This document shows positions 1 through 12,812 of a stretch of DNA of 64,000 nt, piece after piece (position 1 is the first letter of the stretch; each line of letters begins with the position of its first letter). The DNA is from Pleurodeles waltl (Eukaryota > Chordata > Amphibia > Caudata > Salamandridae). The notes under the pieces were generated by a model that searched no databases, was not told where the DNA came from, and worked only from the letters and a program-made list of their open reading frames with translations. The stretch covers positions 23,595,426 through 23,659,425 of the forward strand of contig NC_090447.1 of NCBI RefSeq assembly GCF_031143425.1, in the 5' to 3' direction. The translations under genes were made by a program, and so were the position numbers.

Positions 1-506
1 ACACTGGAACTGGGAGCTGCCCAAGGCTTTCCAGCTGGCACAAGGTGCCCACTAACTATATCGACCATCCTGCAAAAGAAGAGACTGGTAACTCAACTGT
101 ACAATTTATTAACGCATTTTTAAAAGTGACTGCCTTTTGATTCCTATGGTGTGTAATTACGCACAGAAAGACTAACTTTATTAAAACTTTGAAAAATCAT
201 AACTCAAAAAGTACTTAACGTATCTTAACCTTCTTGGCCTTAAAAATTATATAAAAATCTGACATATTTTTTTATAAATTCTGGTCTCGAGTTTTTCATT
301 GAGTGAGTGTGGTGCATTATTGATACTGTGAGTACAACAAATGCTTAGCACAACTCCTGGAATAGCTGAACTGCTCGACCGACTACCTCAAAAATTGGAG
401 CATTAGGTGATCTGATTTTTACCTCCTGGATACCAACGTGTGGTTGCCTGGACCACTGCACAGTGTGCCTAGCTTTGCACACTACATAGAGGGCATGCCT
501 CCTACA
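1..506 (+). mobile_element. 3' part of an LTR-type element (probable)
   Basis: The segment has no open frame of note and ends at CCTCCTACA (501-506 for the last six bases), directly before the first minisatellite. The two larger LTR-type elements in this window end in similar CTAC...ACA strings (37157, 50879). The internal text (AT-rich block with repeated 'ataactc aaaaagtact' style sequence, then a pyrimidine/CA-rich end) resembles salamander LTR 3' ends that I recall, but I could not search. The 5' end lies outside the window and no target duplication can be tested. Confidence 0.4.
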
Positions 507-529
507 TTGTGCTCACAGAGATGGCGCTC

Positions 530-3500
530 TACACCCACAACCCATGTGCACAGCAATGAGTGATATCACCAACAAGCCATGCACACAGTAATGATTGTTA
601 TCACTCAATACCATGCACACAATGCTGATTGTTATGACCCACAATGCCATGTGCACAGTACTGATTGCTATCACCCACAACTCATGTACACAGTACTAAG
701 CGATATCACCCACAATGCCATGCAAATAGTACTGATTGTTATCACCCACAACCCATGCACACAATACTGATTGTTATCACCCACAACCCATGCACACAGC
801 ACTGATTGTTATCACCCATATTGCCATGCACACAATATTGATTGCCATCACCCACAACCCATGCACACCGTCCTGATTGTTCTCACACACAATTCCATAC
901 GCACAGCACTGATTGTTATCACCAACAATGCCATGGGCACAGTACTGATAGTTATCACCCACAACCCAAGCGCACAGTACTGATTGTTATTACCAACAAT
1001 GCCATGGTCACAGTACTGATAGTTATCACCCACAACCCAAGCGCACATTGCTGATTGTTATCACCCACAACCCATGCACAGAGTACTGATTGTCATCACC
1101 CACAACCCATGCACACAGTACTGATTGTTATCACCCACAACCAATGCACAGACCACTGATTGTTATTACCCACAATGACATGCACACAATACTGATTGTC
1201 ATCACCCACAACCCATGTGCACAGTACTCATTGTTATCACCCAACACCATGCACGCAGTACTGATTGTTATCACCCACAATACCTTGCACACAGTACTGA
1301 TTTGTATCACCCACAACATCATGCACACAGTACTGATAGTTCTCACCCACAACCCATCCACACAGTACTGTTTGTTATCCCCCACAACCCATGCACAGAT
1401 TACTGTTTGTTATCACACACATGCCCACAATACTGATTGCCATCACCCACAACACATGCACACAGTACTGATTGTTCACACCCACAACCAATGCACACAG
1501 CACTGATTGTTATTATCCACAAGGTCATCCACACAGTACCGCTTGCTATCATCCACCATGCTATGCACACAGTACTGGTTATTATCACCCACAAGGCTAT
1601 ACACACAGTACCGCTTGCTATCACACACAATGCTATGCACACAGTACTGATTGTTATCACCCACAGCCCATGTACACAGTACTGATCGCTATAACCTACA
1701 AGCCATGCGCACAGTACTGATTGTTATCACCCACAACACATGCACACAGTACTGGTTGTTCTCATTTACAAGCCATGTGCATAGTACTGATTGTTATCAC
1801 CCACCAAGCCATGTGCACAGTACTGTTTGTCATCACCCACAACCCATGCGCACATTACAGATTCTTATCACCCACAACACATGCGCAAAATACTGATTGT
1901 TATCACCCACAACCCATTCGCACAGTACTGATTGTTATCACCCACAACCCATAGGCACAGTACTGATTGTTATCACCCACAACCGATGGGCACAGTGCTG
2001 ATTGTTATTACCCACAACCCATGCTCACAGTACTGATTGTTATCACCCACAAAACATGCAGACAGTACTGATTGTTATCACCCACAACTAATGCGCACAG
2101 CACTGATTGTTATCAGCCACAACACATGCGCACAGTACTGACTGTTATCACCCACAACCCATATGTACAGTACTGATTTTTATCACCCACAACACATGCA
2201 CACAGTTCTGATTATTCTCGCTAACAACCAATGCGCCCAGTGCTGATTGTGAACATCCACAACCAATGCACACAGTACTGATTGTTAGCACCCACAATGC
2301 CCTGCAAACTATACTGATTGTCATCACCCACAACCCATGCACACAGTACTGATTGTCATCTCCCACAACATATGCACACAGTACTGATTGTTATCACCCG
2401 CAATGCCATATGCACAATACTGATTGTAATCACCCAAAATCCATGCACACAGTGCTGACTGTTATCACCCACAACCCATGGGCACAGTACTGATTGTTAT
2501 CACCCACAATACCTTGCACACCGTACTGTTTGTTATCACCCAAAATGCATGCACACAGTACTGTTTGGAATCACCCACAACCCATGCACACAGTACTGTT
2601 TGTTATCACCCACTACCCATGCACACAGCACTGTTTGTTATCACCCACATCCCATGCACACAGTACTGGTTGTTTTCACCCACAACGCCATGCACACAAT
2701 ACTGATTGTTATCACCACAACCCATGCGCACAGTAATGATTGTTCTCACCCACAACCAATGTGCACAGTACTGATTGTTATCATCCACAAGGTCATGCAC
2801 ACAGTACTAATTGTTATCATCCACAACCCATGCGCACAGTACTGATTGTTATCACCCACAACCCATGCACACAGTGTGATTGTCATCACGCACAACCCAG
2901 GCACACAGTACTGATTGTCATCATCCAACACCATGCACACAGTACTGAGTGTTATCACCCACAATACCTTTCACACAGTACTGATTGTTATCAATCACAA
3001 TGCCTTGCACACAGTACTGATTGTTATCGTCCTACAACCCATACACACAGTACTGTTTGTTATCACCCACAAACCATAGTCAGAGTACTGATTATCACCC
3101 ACAACCTATGCGTACAGTACTGATTGTTATCACCCACAACCCATGAGTACAGTGCTGATTATTCTCACCCACAACTGATGCGCACGGTACTGATTGCTTT
3201 CACCCATAACACATGCACACAGTACTGATTGCTACCACCCACAACCAATGCACAGAGTACTGATTGTTATCACTCATAACACATGCACACAGTACTGATT
3301 ATCACCCACAACCAATGCACACATTACAGATTGATATTACCCACAACCCATGCACAAAATACTGATTGTTATCACCCACAACCCATTCGCACTGTACTGA
3401 TTGTTATCACCCACAACCCATAGGCACAGTACTGATTGTTATCGTCCACAACCGATGGGCACAGTACTGATTGTTATCACCCACAACCGATGGGCACAGT

Positions 3501-5680
3501 ACTGATTGTTATTACCCACAACCCACGCTTACAGTACTGATTGTTATCACCCACAACACATGCAGACAGTACTGATTGTTATCACCCACAACTAAAGCAC
3601 ACAGCACTGATTGTTAACAGCCACAAAACATGTGCACAGTACTGACTGTTATCACACACAGCCCATTTGTACAGTACTGATTTTTATCACCCACAACACA
3701 TGCACACAGTTCTGATTATTCTCACTAACAACCCATGCACACAGTGCTGATTGTTATCATCCACAACCAATGCACACAGTACTGATTGTTATTATCCACA
3801 ATGCCATCCAAACAATACCGGTTGTCATAACCCACAACCCATGCACACAGTACTGATTGTCACCACCCACAACATATGCACACAGTAATGATTGTTATCA
3901 CCCACAATGCCATGTGCACAATACTGATTGTAATCACCCAAAATCCATGCACACAGTGCTGACTGTTATCACCCACAACCCATGGGCACAGTACTGATTG
4001 TTATCACCCACAATACCTTGCACACCGTACTGTTTGTTATCACCCACAACGCATGCACACAGTACTGTTTGGAATCACCCACAACCCATGCACACAGTAC
4101 TGTTAGTTATCACCCACTACCCATGCACACAGCACTGTTTGTTATCACCCACATCCCATGCACACAGTACTGGTTGTTTTCACCCACAACGCCATGCACA
4201 AAATACTGATTGTTATCACCACAACCCATGCGCATAGTAATGATTGTTCTCACCCACAACCAATGTGCACAGTACTGATTGTTATCATCCACAAGGTCAT
4301 GCACACAGTACTAATTGTTATCATCCACAACCCATGCGCACAGTACTGATTGTTATCACCCACAACCCATGCACACAGTGCTGATTGTCATCACGCACAA
4401 CCCAGGCACACAGTACTGACTGTCATCACCCAACACCATGCACACAGTACTGAGTGTTATCACCCACAATACCTTTCACACAGTAGTGATTGTTATCAAT
4501 CACAATGCCTTGCACACAGTACTGATTGTTATCATCCTACAACCCATACACACAGTACTGTTTGTTATCACCCACAAACCATACTCAGAATACTGATTAT
4601 CACCCACAACCCATGAGTACAGTACTGATTGTTATCACCCACAACCCATGCGTACAGTACTGATTATTCTCACCCACAACTGATGCGCATGGTACTGATT
4701 GTTATCACCCATAACACATGCACACAGTACTGATTGCTACCACCCACAAGCAATGCACAGAGTACTGATTGTTATTATTCATAACACATGCACACAGTAC
4801 TGATTGTTATCACCCACAACCAATGCACAGAGTACTGATTGTTATCACCCACAACCCATGCACACAGTACTGATTGTTATCACCCACAACAAATGCACAC
4901 AGTACTGATTGTTCCTACCCACAACCGATGCACACCGTACTGATTGTTATCACCTACAACCCATGCACACAGTACTGATTGTTCTTACTCACAAACAATG
5001 CGCACCGTACTGATTATCACCCACAACCCATGCACACAGTACTGATTGCTAGCACCCACAACACATGCGCACAGTACTGACTGTTCTCACCCACAACCGA
5101 TGGGCACAGTACTGATTGTTATCACCTACAAGCCATATGCACAGTACTAATTATTATCAACCACAATCAATGTACAGAGTACTGATTGTTACCACCCACA
5201 ACCAATGCACACAGTATTGATTGTTATCACCCACAACACATGCATACAGTACGGATTATTATCACCCACAACCCATGCACACATTACTGATTGTTCTTAC
5301 CCACAACTGATGCGCACCATACTGTTTGTTCTCACCCACTACCAATGCCCCCAGTACTGATTGTTATCACCCAATTTACCATGTGCACAGTAGTAATTGT
5401 TCTCGCCCACAACCCATGCACACAGTGCTGATTGTTATCAGCCACAATCCAAGCACACAGTACTGACTGTTATCACCCACAACCCATGCACATAGTACTG
5501 TTTGTTATCATCTAACCCTATGCGCGCAACACTGATTGTCACCCAATCCCATGCCCACAGTACAGATTGTTATCAACCACAACCCATGCACATAGAACTG
5601 GTTGTTTTCACCCACAACCCAGTATGCACACAATACTGATTGTTATCACCACAACCCATGCGCACAGTAATGATTGTGCA
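530..5680. repeat. 35/36-bp minisatellite, about 145 units
   Basis: The consensus unit runs roughly TGTTATCACCCACAACCCAT followed by GCACACAGTACTGAT (35 bp); a variant with CAATGCCATG instead of CAACCCATG is 36 bp. Units are diverged by several substitutions each, mainly in the CCATGCGCACA part, and a few are shortened (for example near 3090 and 5000). Because 35 is not a multiple of three, open frames run only about 60-140 codons before a stop and rotate frame each unit; they are not genes. The array stops abruptly at about 5680, where unrelated sequence begins. Confidence 0.97.
1845..4800. repeat. Internal tandem duplication of a ~1.47-kb block of the 35-bp array
   Basis: Diagnostic variants recur in the same order. 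The variant CACATTACAGATT is at 1851 and again at 3320 (offset 1469). The variant AACCCATTCG is at 1911 and 3380 (offset 1469). The run of units between 2478 and 2845 recurs at 3982-4349 (offset 1504, that is one 35-bp unit more). The two copies, about 1845-3315 and 3314-4800, therefore arose by duplication of roughly 42 units, followed by gain of one unit. A short trace of the same variant order (ACTGGTTGTTTTCACC, then ATCACCACAACCCATGCGCA) reappears at 5598-5680, suggesting a third, truncated copy at the array end. Confidence 0.85.
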
Positions 5681-6180
5681 TCGTCTACTCACAAGGGTAA
5701 CATGACTAGAGATGAGCATAGTTTCAGATTGGGCTCAGGTCTTTACAACTACTTTGATTTGCCAATTTACGGATCACCGAACCCAAGGGTATATTCTGGC
5801 AAGCACTATTGGTAAAGAGTTTAGTGGCCATTGAAATCATCTGTGTACCGAGTACCTACTGCAAAAAGTAGTTCGAAATCCTAGTAGTAGTACAGCTGTT
5901 CTTCAAGAACGTTAATGTTACTATTGTAATCTTACAATTGCACCTGTAAATCTTCCCTTAAAATCTGGCCCTTGCAATGGAACCTCAAATGCCTAGATGG
6001 AAAGTCCTCTTGCTGCACTATGCAATGCATCTTAGCTCTGTGCATGGAGGTCTATGACCATGTCATCCATTTGAGTATGCAAGGAATGCTCATGAATGTT
6101 CATCTTGGGTGTATTCACGCATCTGAGGTTTTTGGTGGATGGCGGCAGAACTTAGACCACTTTATGCTTTATGGTCACGG
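5681..6180. other. Non-coding interval, nothing recognised
   Basis: Follows the end of the 35-bp array. Mixed-composition sequence with no repeat unit, no long open frame and no RNA-gene signature that I can identify. Confidence 0.6.
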
Positions 6181-6850
6181 GGCCAATATATACAAACTAT
6201 TTTTGTGGTCGGAAATAGCCCAATCAGGCCGTTTCCGATCACAAAAATGATTTTTACATATGTACACATCACTAATTACAATTTGGTAACAAATTATTCA
6301 ATCGCAATCTGTGTTTGCGATTCAGTGTTCAGAAGGGGCGTGCTTAGGGCATCCGTTCCAAATACCAAATCTGAATGGGATAAATGAATGTTTTTGCAAC
6401 CAAATTCTAGTTGTAAGATATTCATATTTTACTGGCTTGTTGAAGGAGGTGGTAACCATTTGCATATAGGAAGGGGTCCCTAAGGGACCCCTTCCCCTTC
6501 GAGAATGTAAAAAAATATTTTTAAGAACAAGCAGTGGTCCCACTGCCTACTCTTAAAAAAATAAACTTCAAAGTTTACATTTTGTAAAACACACCCTGTT
6601 TTTCTTTAAAGCAATTACACACATGGTGGTCTGCTGACCTCAGCAGGCCACCATCCCTGTGATGGCTGCGATTCCTAATGGGTCCAAATTTGGGACCTAC
6701 CCCTTTTTAATATTCATGAGGTAGGTCAATTGCAACCCCATTAGAACACACTATTGAAAACGTGTACATTTTCTTACATTACGAATTGTGATATCCTAAT
6801 TGTTATTCGGCAAGTATCGCAATTAGGAAATCACAATTCCTAAATGTTGT
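6181..6850. mobile_element. Unclassified palindrome-rich interspersed repeat
   Basis: AT-rich sequence with several inverted repeats, typical of non-autonomous DNA elements. The perfect palindrome GGAAGGGGTCCC-taa-GGGACCCCTTCC lies at 6469-6495, and a 20-bp-arm hairpin lies at 6783-6839. Ends are not defined; similar text is common in newt DNA in my recollection, which was not checked. Confidence 0.4.
6783..6839. repeat. Hairpin, 20-bp arms
   Basis: The left arm GAATTGTGATATCCTAATTG (6783-6802) is the reverse complement of CAATTAGGAAATCACAATTC (6820-6839) with a single mismatch; the loop is 17 bases. It probably belongs to the surrounding interspersed repeat rather than being an independent RNA gene. 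Confidence 0.85.
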
Positions 6851-7939
6851 ACATGTGGCCTATAGCTTTACGTTTGTGACCTCTTAAGTGTCACCAGAAT
6901 TTGAAGAAAGACTAAGAAGATATTGGACTTGGAGAACCGTCAGTTTGTAACACTCTGGGGCCTTCCCTGGATCTGAGGAAGTACTGAATACACAATGATC
7001 AATGTAGAAAGACAACAAATATTTTGGAACTACTGGCAAAGCCAAGAGGTCTGGCTTATAAATAAAAGTGTCTCTTTAGTCATTGGTGTTTGTAGGTGCT
7101 CAATAAATCATCACACATGCATACTGCCACTCACCCTTGCATTCTTGCATCCATTCATCCATCAACTAACTCATTCTTGTCCCGCCCACTTGCAAAACCA
7201 CAATACAACAAACACACACAAATTCAACCCTAAGCAAAATAAAGTGTAAAGTGTGAAAGCAGAAAAGGAAAACATCTTGCTGCCTAAATATGGTGGGCAG
7301 AAGCTTGCAATAACAAATACAATTAAACATAGCAGCAGCTGCCCCTCATTTAATGGCGTTGTATATAGCATACCATTACTTCAACGTTCTAGCATTGCTG
7401 CAGGTTTACAACCATCTTTGAATGGTAAAGCTGTGATGTACCAGGACAATGCCATTCCATGATGGTTGACCTTTTTATAAATGGAGGCAAAGCAAGATGA
7501 GCTGCACCACAGGTGAAATAAGCATTAAAAAGCACCCCTTAAGCAATGTCTGGGGAGCTGTAGTGTTCCCTAAAAATGAAAAAACAGTAGAAGGAAAAGA
7601 AGTGAAATGGAAATGATAAAGGCGGAACATGGAAAACTAAAGGGCTGGCCCACCATCCCTGGCACTGAAGTGCAATCATTCTCAGACATGTGATGAGACC
7701 AAGGCTGTCACTCAAAGGGCCAGCGAGCTAATGGCTGAAGTGAGCTCACCCGTTCCCCCTTGTGGTCCTGTATAGAAGAAGAGTGTAATTGACACTCATA
7801 CAAACCAGTAACAGAAGAGGTCTGACCCTTTGTATGTATATGTATATATTTACATGTACGTATGTATATCTGGATTTTTACTGACTTTTGAAACATGAGA
7901 TTCTGACAGACAACTGAGCATGTTAGGCCTTATGAAATG
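6851..7939. other. Non-coding interval, nothing recognised
   Basis: Low-copy-looking sequence. Short TGTATA-rich stretch at 7830-7870. Open frames here are all under 90 codons and show no recognisable domain. Confidence 0.6.
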
Positions 7940-9480
7940 ATTTTTAGTAATAATTATTATAGTGAAAATCTTTTACCCCCAGGGTTTGTCAAAAAGTGTA
8001 GTCAAGAATTTCCTTGCCTACAATCGTAATCTGTGAGATGTCATGTAACAAAATACATCTGAAGGCTTAAACGCAGTCCAATAACAATCCAGCCTTAAAG
8101 GTTGGCTTGCTTTAACATATTCATTTCATTATAAGTAAAGGACGTCTACTGCTTTTGTTGTAACTTTTCATAATAAGCCAATCCGACTACAGCATCTGAA
8201 ATAATGGCTTCTAATTCATCCTTTATCATTTGCTTGTCACCATGACCAGCCAAGACCTACTGTGTTAAGCATAACCCCTGCCAAAGGTGCCCAGCAGTTA
8301 TACCATGCGTAAAATTACAAATATTTGCAAAATTACATTTGTCAAAACATATGAAATCCCTTGTAAGTGTCCTAACAAAGATTATCATAGTGCAAATGTT
8401 CTCTCCCATGGTGTGCCCGAGTAGATCATCAACGCAAAAACCATTGCTTACTACAGTAATCGGAGAGACCCCGTGTAACAAAATACCCTCCTACAGGCTT
8501 TAGCACAGTGTAATAACAATCCTCCTCTAAAGGCATTTTCCTTTATCACATGCTTCTCACAACAAGTAAATCCAGACTACTGGCTTTGTCATAATGTTTA
8601 ATAATAAGTAGATCACACCTATGGAATCTGATATGACCTTTCACAAATCACCAATAAGGCTTACACCCTTTACTGTTAGCGTGCCACCATAACCAACACA
8701 GGTCTACTGACGTGTGCAGAACCTGGCAACCATCATGCATACATTTATAGAGTTCTAAATATGCACACAACATACACTCCCTAGCACACGTTCCTATAAA
8801 GGAGTACCAATGTCAAAATCTTCAGAGTGGGTGACCAACACCAAATCTCTTGCCTACTATGACAATATTGGAGATTTCATGTAAGAAAATACCTACAGCC
8901 TGCAACATAATGTGCTTACAATTCACTGTCACTATTGGCTTCAACAGGTGCTTATTAACAATGAATAGACCAGGCTGACTGCCTTTGCCATCATTTTCCA
9001 TAATAAACAGATCAGACCTATGGCATCATACAAATGTTTCCTAGTAAACCCAGTGAGGACTATAGCCTTTATCATTAGGCTGTTACCATCATCTACTCAG
9101 GTCTACTGCATTGAGTAAATCCCCATAAGGCAACCTCAAGCATGTATACAAATACAAATATATTCAAAATTACATTGGCCAAAGCAAAATACTATCTCTG
9201 CTAACAGAGCCTAACAAGGATTATCACTTTGCAAATCTTCTATCTCCACAGTTTGTCAGAAGAGGTAACCACCCAAAAAACCCTTGTCTCCTACAGTGAT
9301 CAGTGAGATTTTATGTAACAAAATCCATCATGTCGGACCTACAGTCTTTATCAGACCTTTCACACTAAACAGATGAGGCCGATAGCCTTGACCACTGATT
9401 TGTTATCTTATCACAATCCTGCTGTATTGTGTGTAATCTGCTGCCCGCAAGCTAATCAACATGTGGGTGGAGCATAAGGC
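7940..9480. repeat. Four degenerate tandem copies of a ~425-bp unit
   Basis: The same ordered landmarks recur four times. The landmark TTATNATAGTGNAAATNTTCT-like occurs at about 7953, 8381, 8803 and 9221. The landmark GAGATxxCATGTAACAAAATAC occurs at about 8034, 8465, 8872 and 9306. The landmark AGGTCTACTGNxxTGNGTAAANCC occurs at about 8255, 8690, 9097 and 9425. Spacings are about 405-435 bp. Copies are strongly diverged by substitutions and indels, so this is an old satellite-like or segmental tandem repeat, not a recent array. No coding potential. Confidence 0.75.
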
Positions 9481-9599
9481 CCCTCTCAGTAACACTTCTG
9501 TAAGGTCTTTCTGGTAACAGTCATATTGTCAAGCCAGACCTAAAAACAGAAGGCACTTTCATTAAGGAAATAAAATAGGAAATGGCATACAGATTGAAA

Positions 9600-10620
9600 A
9601 TATGTAAATGGAGAGCATCCTCAGAGAGGGACAGGAGGAGCACATGGTACAGGAGAGCATCCTCAGTGAAAGAGAAATAAGACGACATGAGACAGCATCC
9701 TCAGCTATAGGGAAATAAGACATGACCTGGGCGAGCATCTTCAGTGGAAGGGAAATAAGACATAACATGGGAGAGCATCCTCAGTGAAAGAGGGATAAGA
9801 CATGACATAAGAGAGCATCCTCAGCTATAGGGAAATAAGACATGACATGGGAGAGCATCCTCAGTGAAAGAGAGATAAGACATAACATGGGAGAGCATCC
9901 TCAGTGAAAGAGGGATAAGACATGACATAAGAGAGCATCCTCAGCTATAGGGAAATAAGACATGACCTGGGAGAGCATCCTCAGTGAAAGAGGGATAAGA
10001 CATGACATAAGAGAGCATCCTCAGCTATAGGGAAATAAGACATGACCTGGGCGAGCATCCTCAGTGGAAGGGAAATAAGACATAACATGGGAGAGCATCC
10101 TCAGTGAAAGAGGGATAAGACATGACATAAGAGAGCATCCTCAGCTATAGGGAAATAAGACATGACATGGGAGAGCATCCTCAGTGAAAGAGAGATAAGA
10201 CATAACATGGGAGAGCATCCTCAGTGAAAGAGGGATAAGACATGACATAAGAGAGCATCCTCAGCTATAGGGAAATAAGACATGACCTGGGAGAGCATCC
10301 TCAGTGAAAGAGGGATAAGACATGACATAAGAGAGCATCCTCAGCTATAGGGAAATAAGACATGATCTGGGCGAGCATCCTCAGTGGAAGGGAAATAAGA
10401 CATAACATGGGAGAGCATCCTCAGTGAAAGAGGGATAAGACATGACATGGGAGAGCATCCTCAGTGAAAGAGGGATAAGACATGACATGGGAGAGCATCC
10501 TCAGTGAAAGAGGGATAAGACATGACATGGGAGAGCATCCATAGTGAAAGAGAAATAATACATGACATGGGAGAGCGCCCTTAGTGAAATGGGATACAAG
10601 ACATGTCAACGAAGAGAATG
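9600..10620. repeat. 40-bp minisatellite with a 320-bp higher-order repeat
   Basis: The basic unit is GAGAGCATCCTCAGTGAAAG followed by AGGGATAAGACATGACATGG (40 bp), about 25 copies. Two main variants alternate: one with CAGTGAAAGAGGGATAAG and one with CAGCTATAGGGAAATAAG. The variant order repeats every eight units: the block starting at 9781 recurs at 10101 (offset 320) with almost no change, including the rare CATAACATGG and CATGACCTGG forms. The last units (10420-10540) are homogeneous copies of one variant, a sign of recent local amplification. The minus-strand open frames (up to 143 codons at 10421-10852) are by-products. Confidence 0.96.
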
Positions 10621-11380
10621 ATGTGTGAGAGAGAGAAGCAATGGCACTGGAGAGTGCCTTTAATGAGCAGGAAACCCACCAAGAAGAAGAGAAAGAAATA
10701 TGGCACCACAAAGGACAGCATTTCCAGGGTATCAAAAAAATCCTGCCACAGGGAAAGGTTTGTATTTGATAGACATAAAGTGGGACATGTTGAAGCACAG
10801 TGGACTGAGATACTGAGGCAGCGGAAAGATCCCTCTCCAAAGAGAGAGACAAACACAGCGAAACGATTTCTCAGTGAAGGGCAGAGAGACTGACACAGAG
10901 GAAAGAGTCCTCACCAAAGGAGAGAGACAGACACAGAGGAATAGGTCCTGGCTAAAGGGGAGAGAGACTGACACAGAAGAAACAGCTCACGGTGAAGGGG
11001 ACAGAGACAGACGCAGAGGAAAGTGTATTAGAGAATGGATAGGAAGACTTCATCATAGGTGAGAGCGCGCATGGGACACATGATTGAGTCCTTGGCAAGG
11101 GAGAAGCTGGTGTATAGCATGAAGAAGAGGGGCAAAAACAGGATCAACCCCTCAGTGAAGAAGGAAGAGGGTGGCACACAGGATAGTGCCCTTGATGGAG
11201 GGAGGGGTGGGGTATAGCTTAGAGCCCTTGGTGGAGCAGGGAGAGGTCATGGGACAAGGGAGAGGGATCTTGAGCAAGGAAACTGAGAATAGAACACAGG
11301 ATAGAGTCCTTGGGGAAGCAGAGGGAATAGGACACGGAAAGAAGGGACAGGACACAATAGAGTAGAGAGGATAGGGCATT
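10621..11380. repeat. Degenerate purine-rich repeats bridging the 40-bp and 21-bp arrays
   Basis: Units of about 38-42 bp can still be traced, for example GAGAGACTGACACAGAGGAA and AGAGTCCTCACCAAAGGAGA alternating at 10815-11030, then GGATAGTGCCCTTGATGGAG-like units at 11150-11330. They resemble both the preceding 40-bp unit and the following 21-bp family, and look like old, mutated material between two younger amplifications. Confidence 0.7.
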
Positions 11381-12812
11381 AGACAGAGCAGAAGGGGCAG
11401 GAAAGAGGACAGAGTAGAGAGGATCCGACACAGGATAGAGAGAATAGACACAGGATAGAGTCCCTAAGGCAGGAAAGAGGATAGAAGACAGAACAGAGAG
11501 GGTGGGACACAGGATAGAGAGAATAGGACACAGGATAGAGTTCCTGGTAAAGGAAAGATAATAGCAGACAGGACAGAGAGGATAGGACACAGGATGGAGA
11601 GGATAGACACTGGATAGAGTCCCTAAGGAAGGAAAGAGGATAGAAGACAAGATAGAGAGAACAGGACATAGGACAGAGAGGGTAGGGCAAAGGATGGAGA
11701 TGATAGGACACAGGATAGAGAGGATAGGACACAGGATAGAGTCCCTAGGAAAGGAAGTAGGATAGAAGACAGAACCGAGTGTTTAGGACACAGGATAGAG
11801 AAGATAGGACACAGGAGACATAAGATGGGACACAGGATAAACTCCCTAGGAACATTAAGTTGGATAGGAGACAGGACAGAGAGGGTAGAACACAGAATAG
11901 AGAGGATAGGACACAGTATAGAGTCTCTAGGTAAGGGAAGAGGACAGAAGTCAGGTTAGAGAGGATAGGACACAGGATAGAGAGTGTAGGACACAGGATA
12001 GAGTGTCTAGGAAATTAAAGAAGATAGAAGATAGGACTGAGAGGATAGGACAGAGGATAGAGAGGACAGAACACAAGATAGAGTGCCTAGGAAATGAAAG
12101 GGGATAGAAGATAGGACTGAGATGATAGGACACAGGATAGAGAGTGTAGGACACAGGACAGAGTGCCTAGGAAATGAAAGAGGATAGAAGATAGGACTGA
12201 GAGGATAGGATAGAGAGGACAGGACACAGGATAGAGAGGATAGGACACAGGATAGAGAGGGTAGGGCACAGGATAGCGAGGATAGGACACAGGATAGAGA
12301 GGACAGGACACAGGATAGAGAGGACAGGACACAGGATAGAGAGGATAGGACACAGGATAGAGAGGACAAACACTGGATAGAGTCCCTAAGGATAGAGGAC
12401 AGGACAGAGATGATAGAGAGGATAGGACACAAGACAGATAGGGTAGGGCACAGGTTAGAGATGATAGGACACGGGATAGAGATGATAGGACACAGGATAG
12501 AGATTATAGGACACAGGATAGAGATGATAGAACACAGGATAGAGAGGATAGACACTGGATAGAGAGGATAGGACACAGGATAGAGAGGATAGGCCACAGG
12601 ATAGAGAGGATAGACACTGGATAGAGTCCCTAAGGAGGGTGGGAGGATAGAAGACAGGACAGAGAGGATAGGGCACAGGATAGAGCGGATAGGACACGGG
12701 ATACACAGAATGGGACACAGGATAAACTCCCTAGGAAAGGAAGTAGGATAGAAGACAGGACAGAGAGGGTAGAACACAGAATAGAGAGGATAGGACACAG
12801 TATAGAGTCTCT

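Noticed and set aside
530..5680. CRISPR-like array of short repeats
   Set aside because: The repeats are head-to-tail without unique spacers, units are diverged throughout, and the sequence is eukaryotic; it is a minisatellite.
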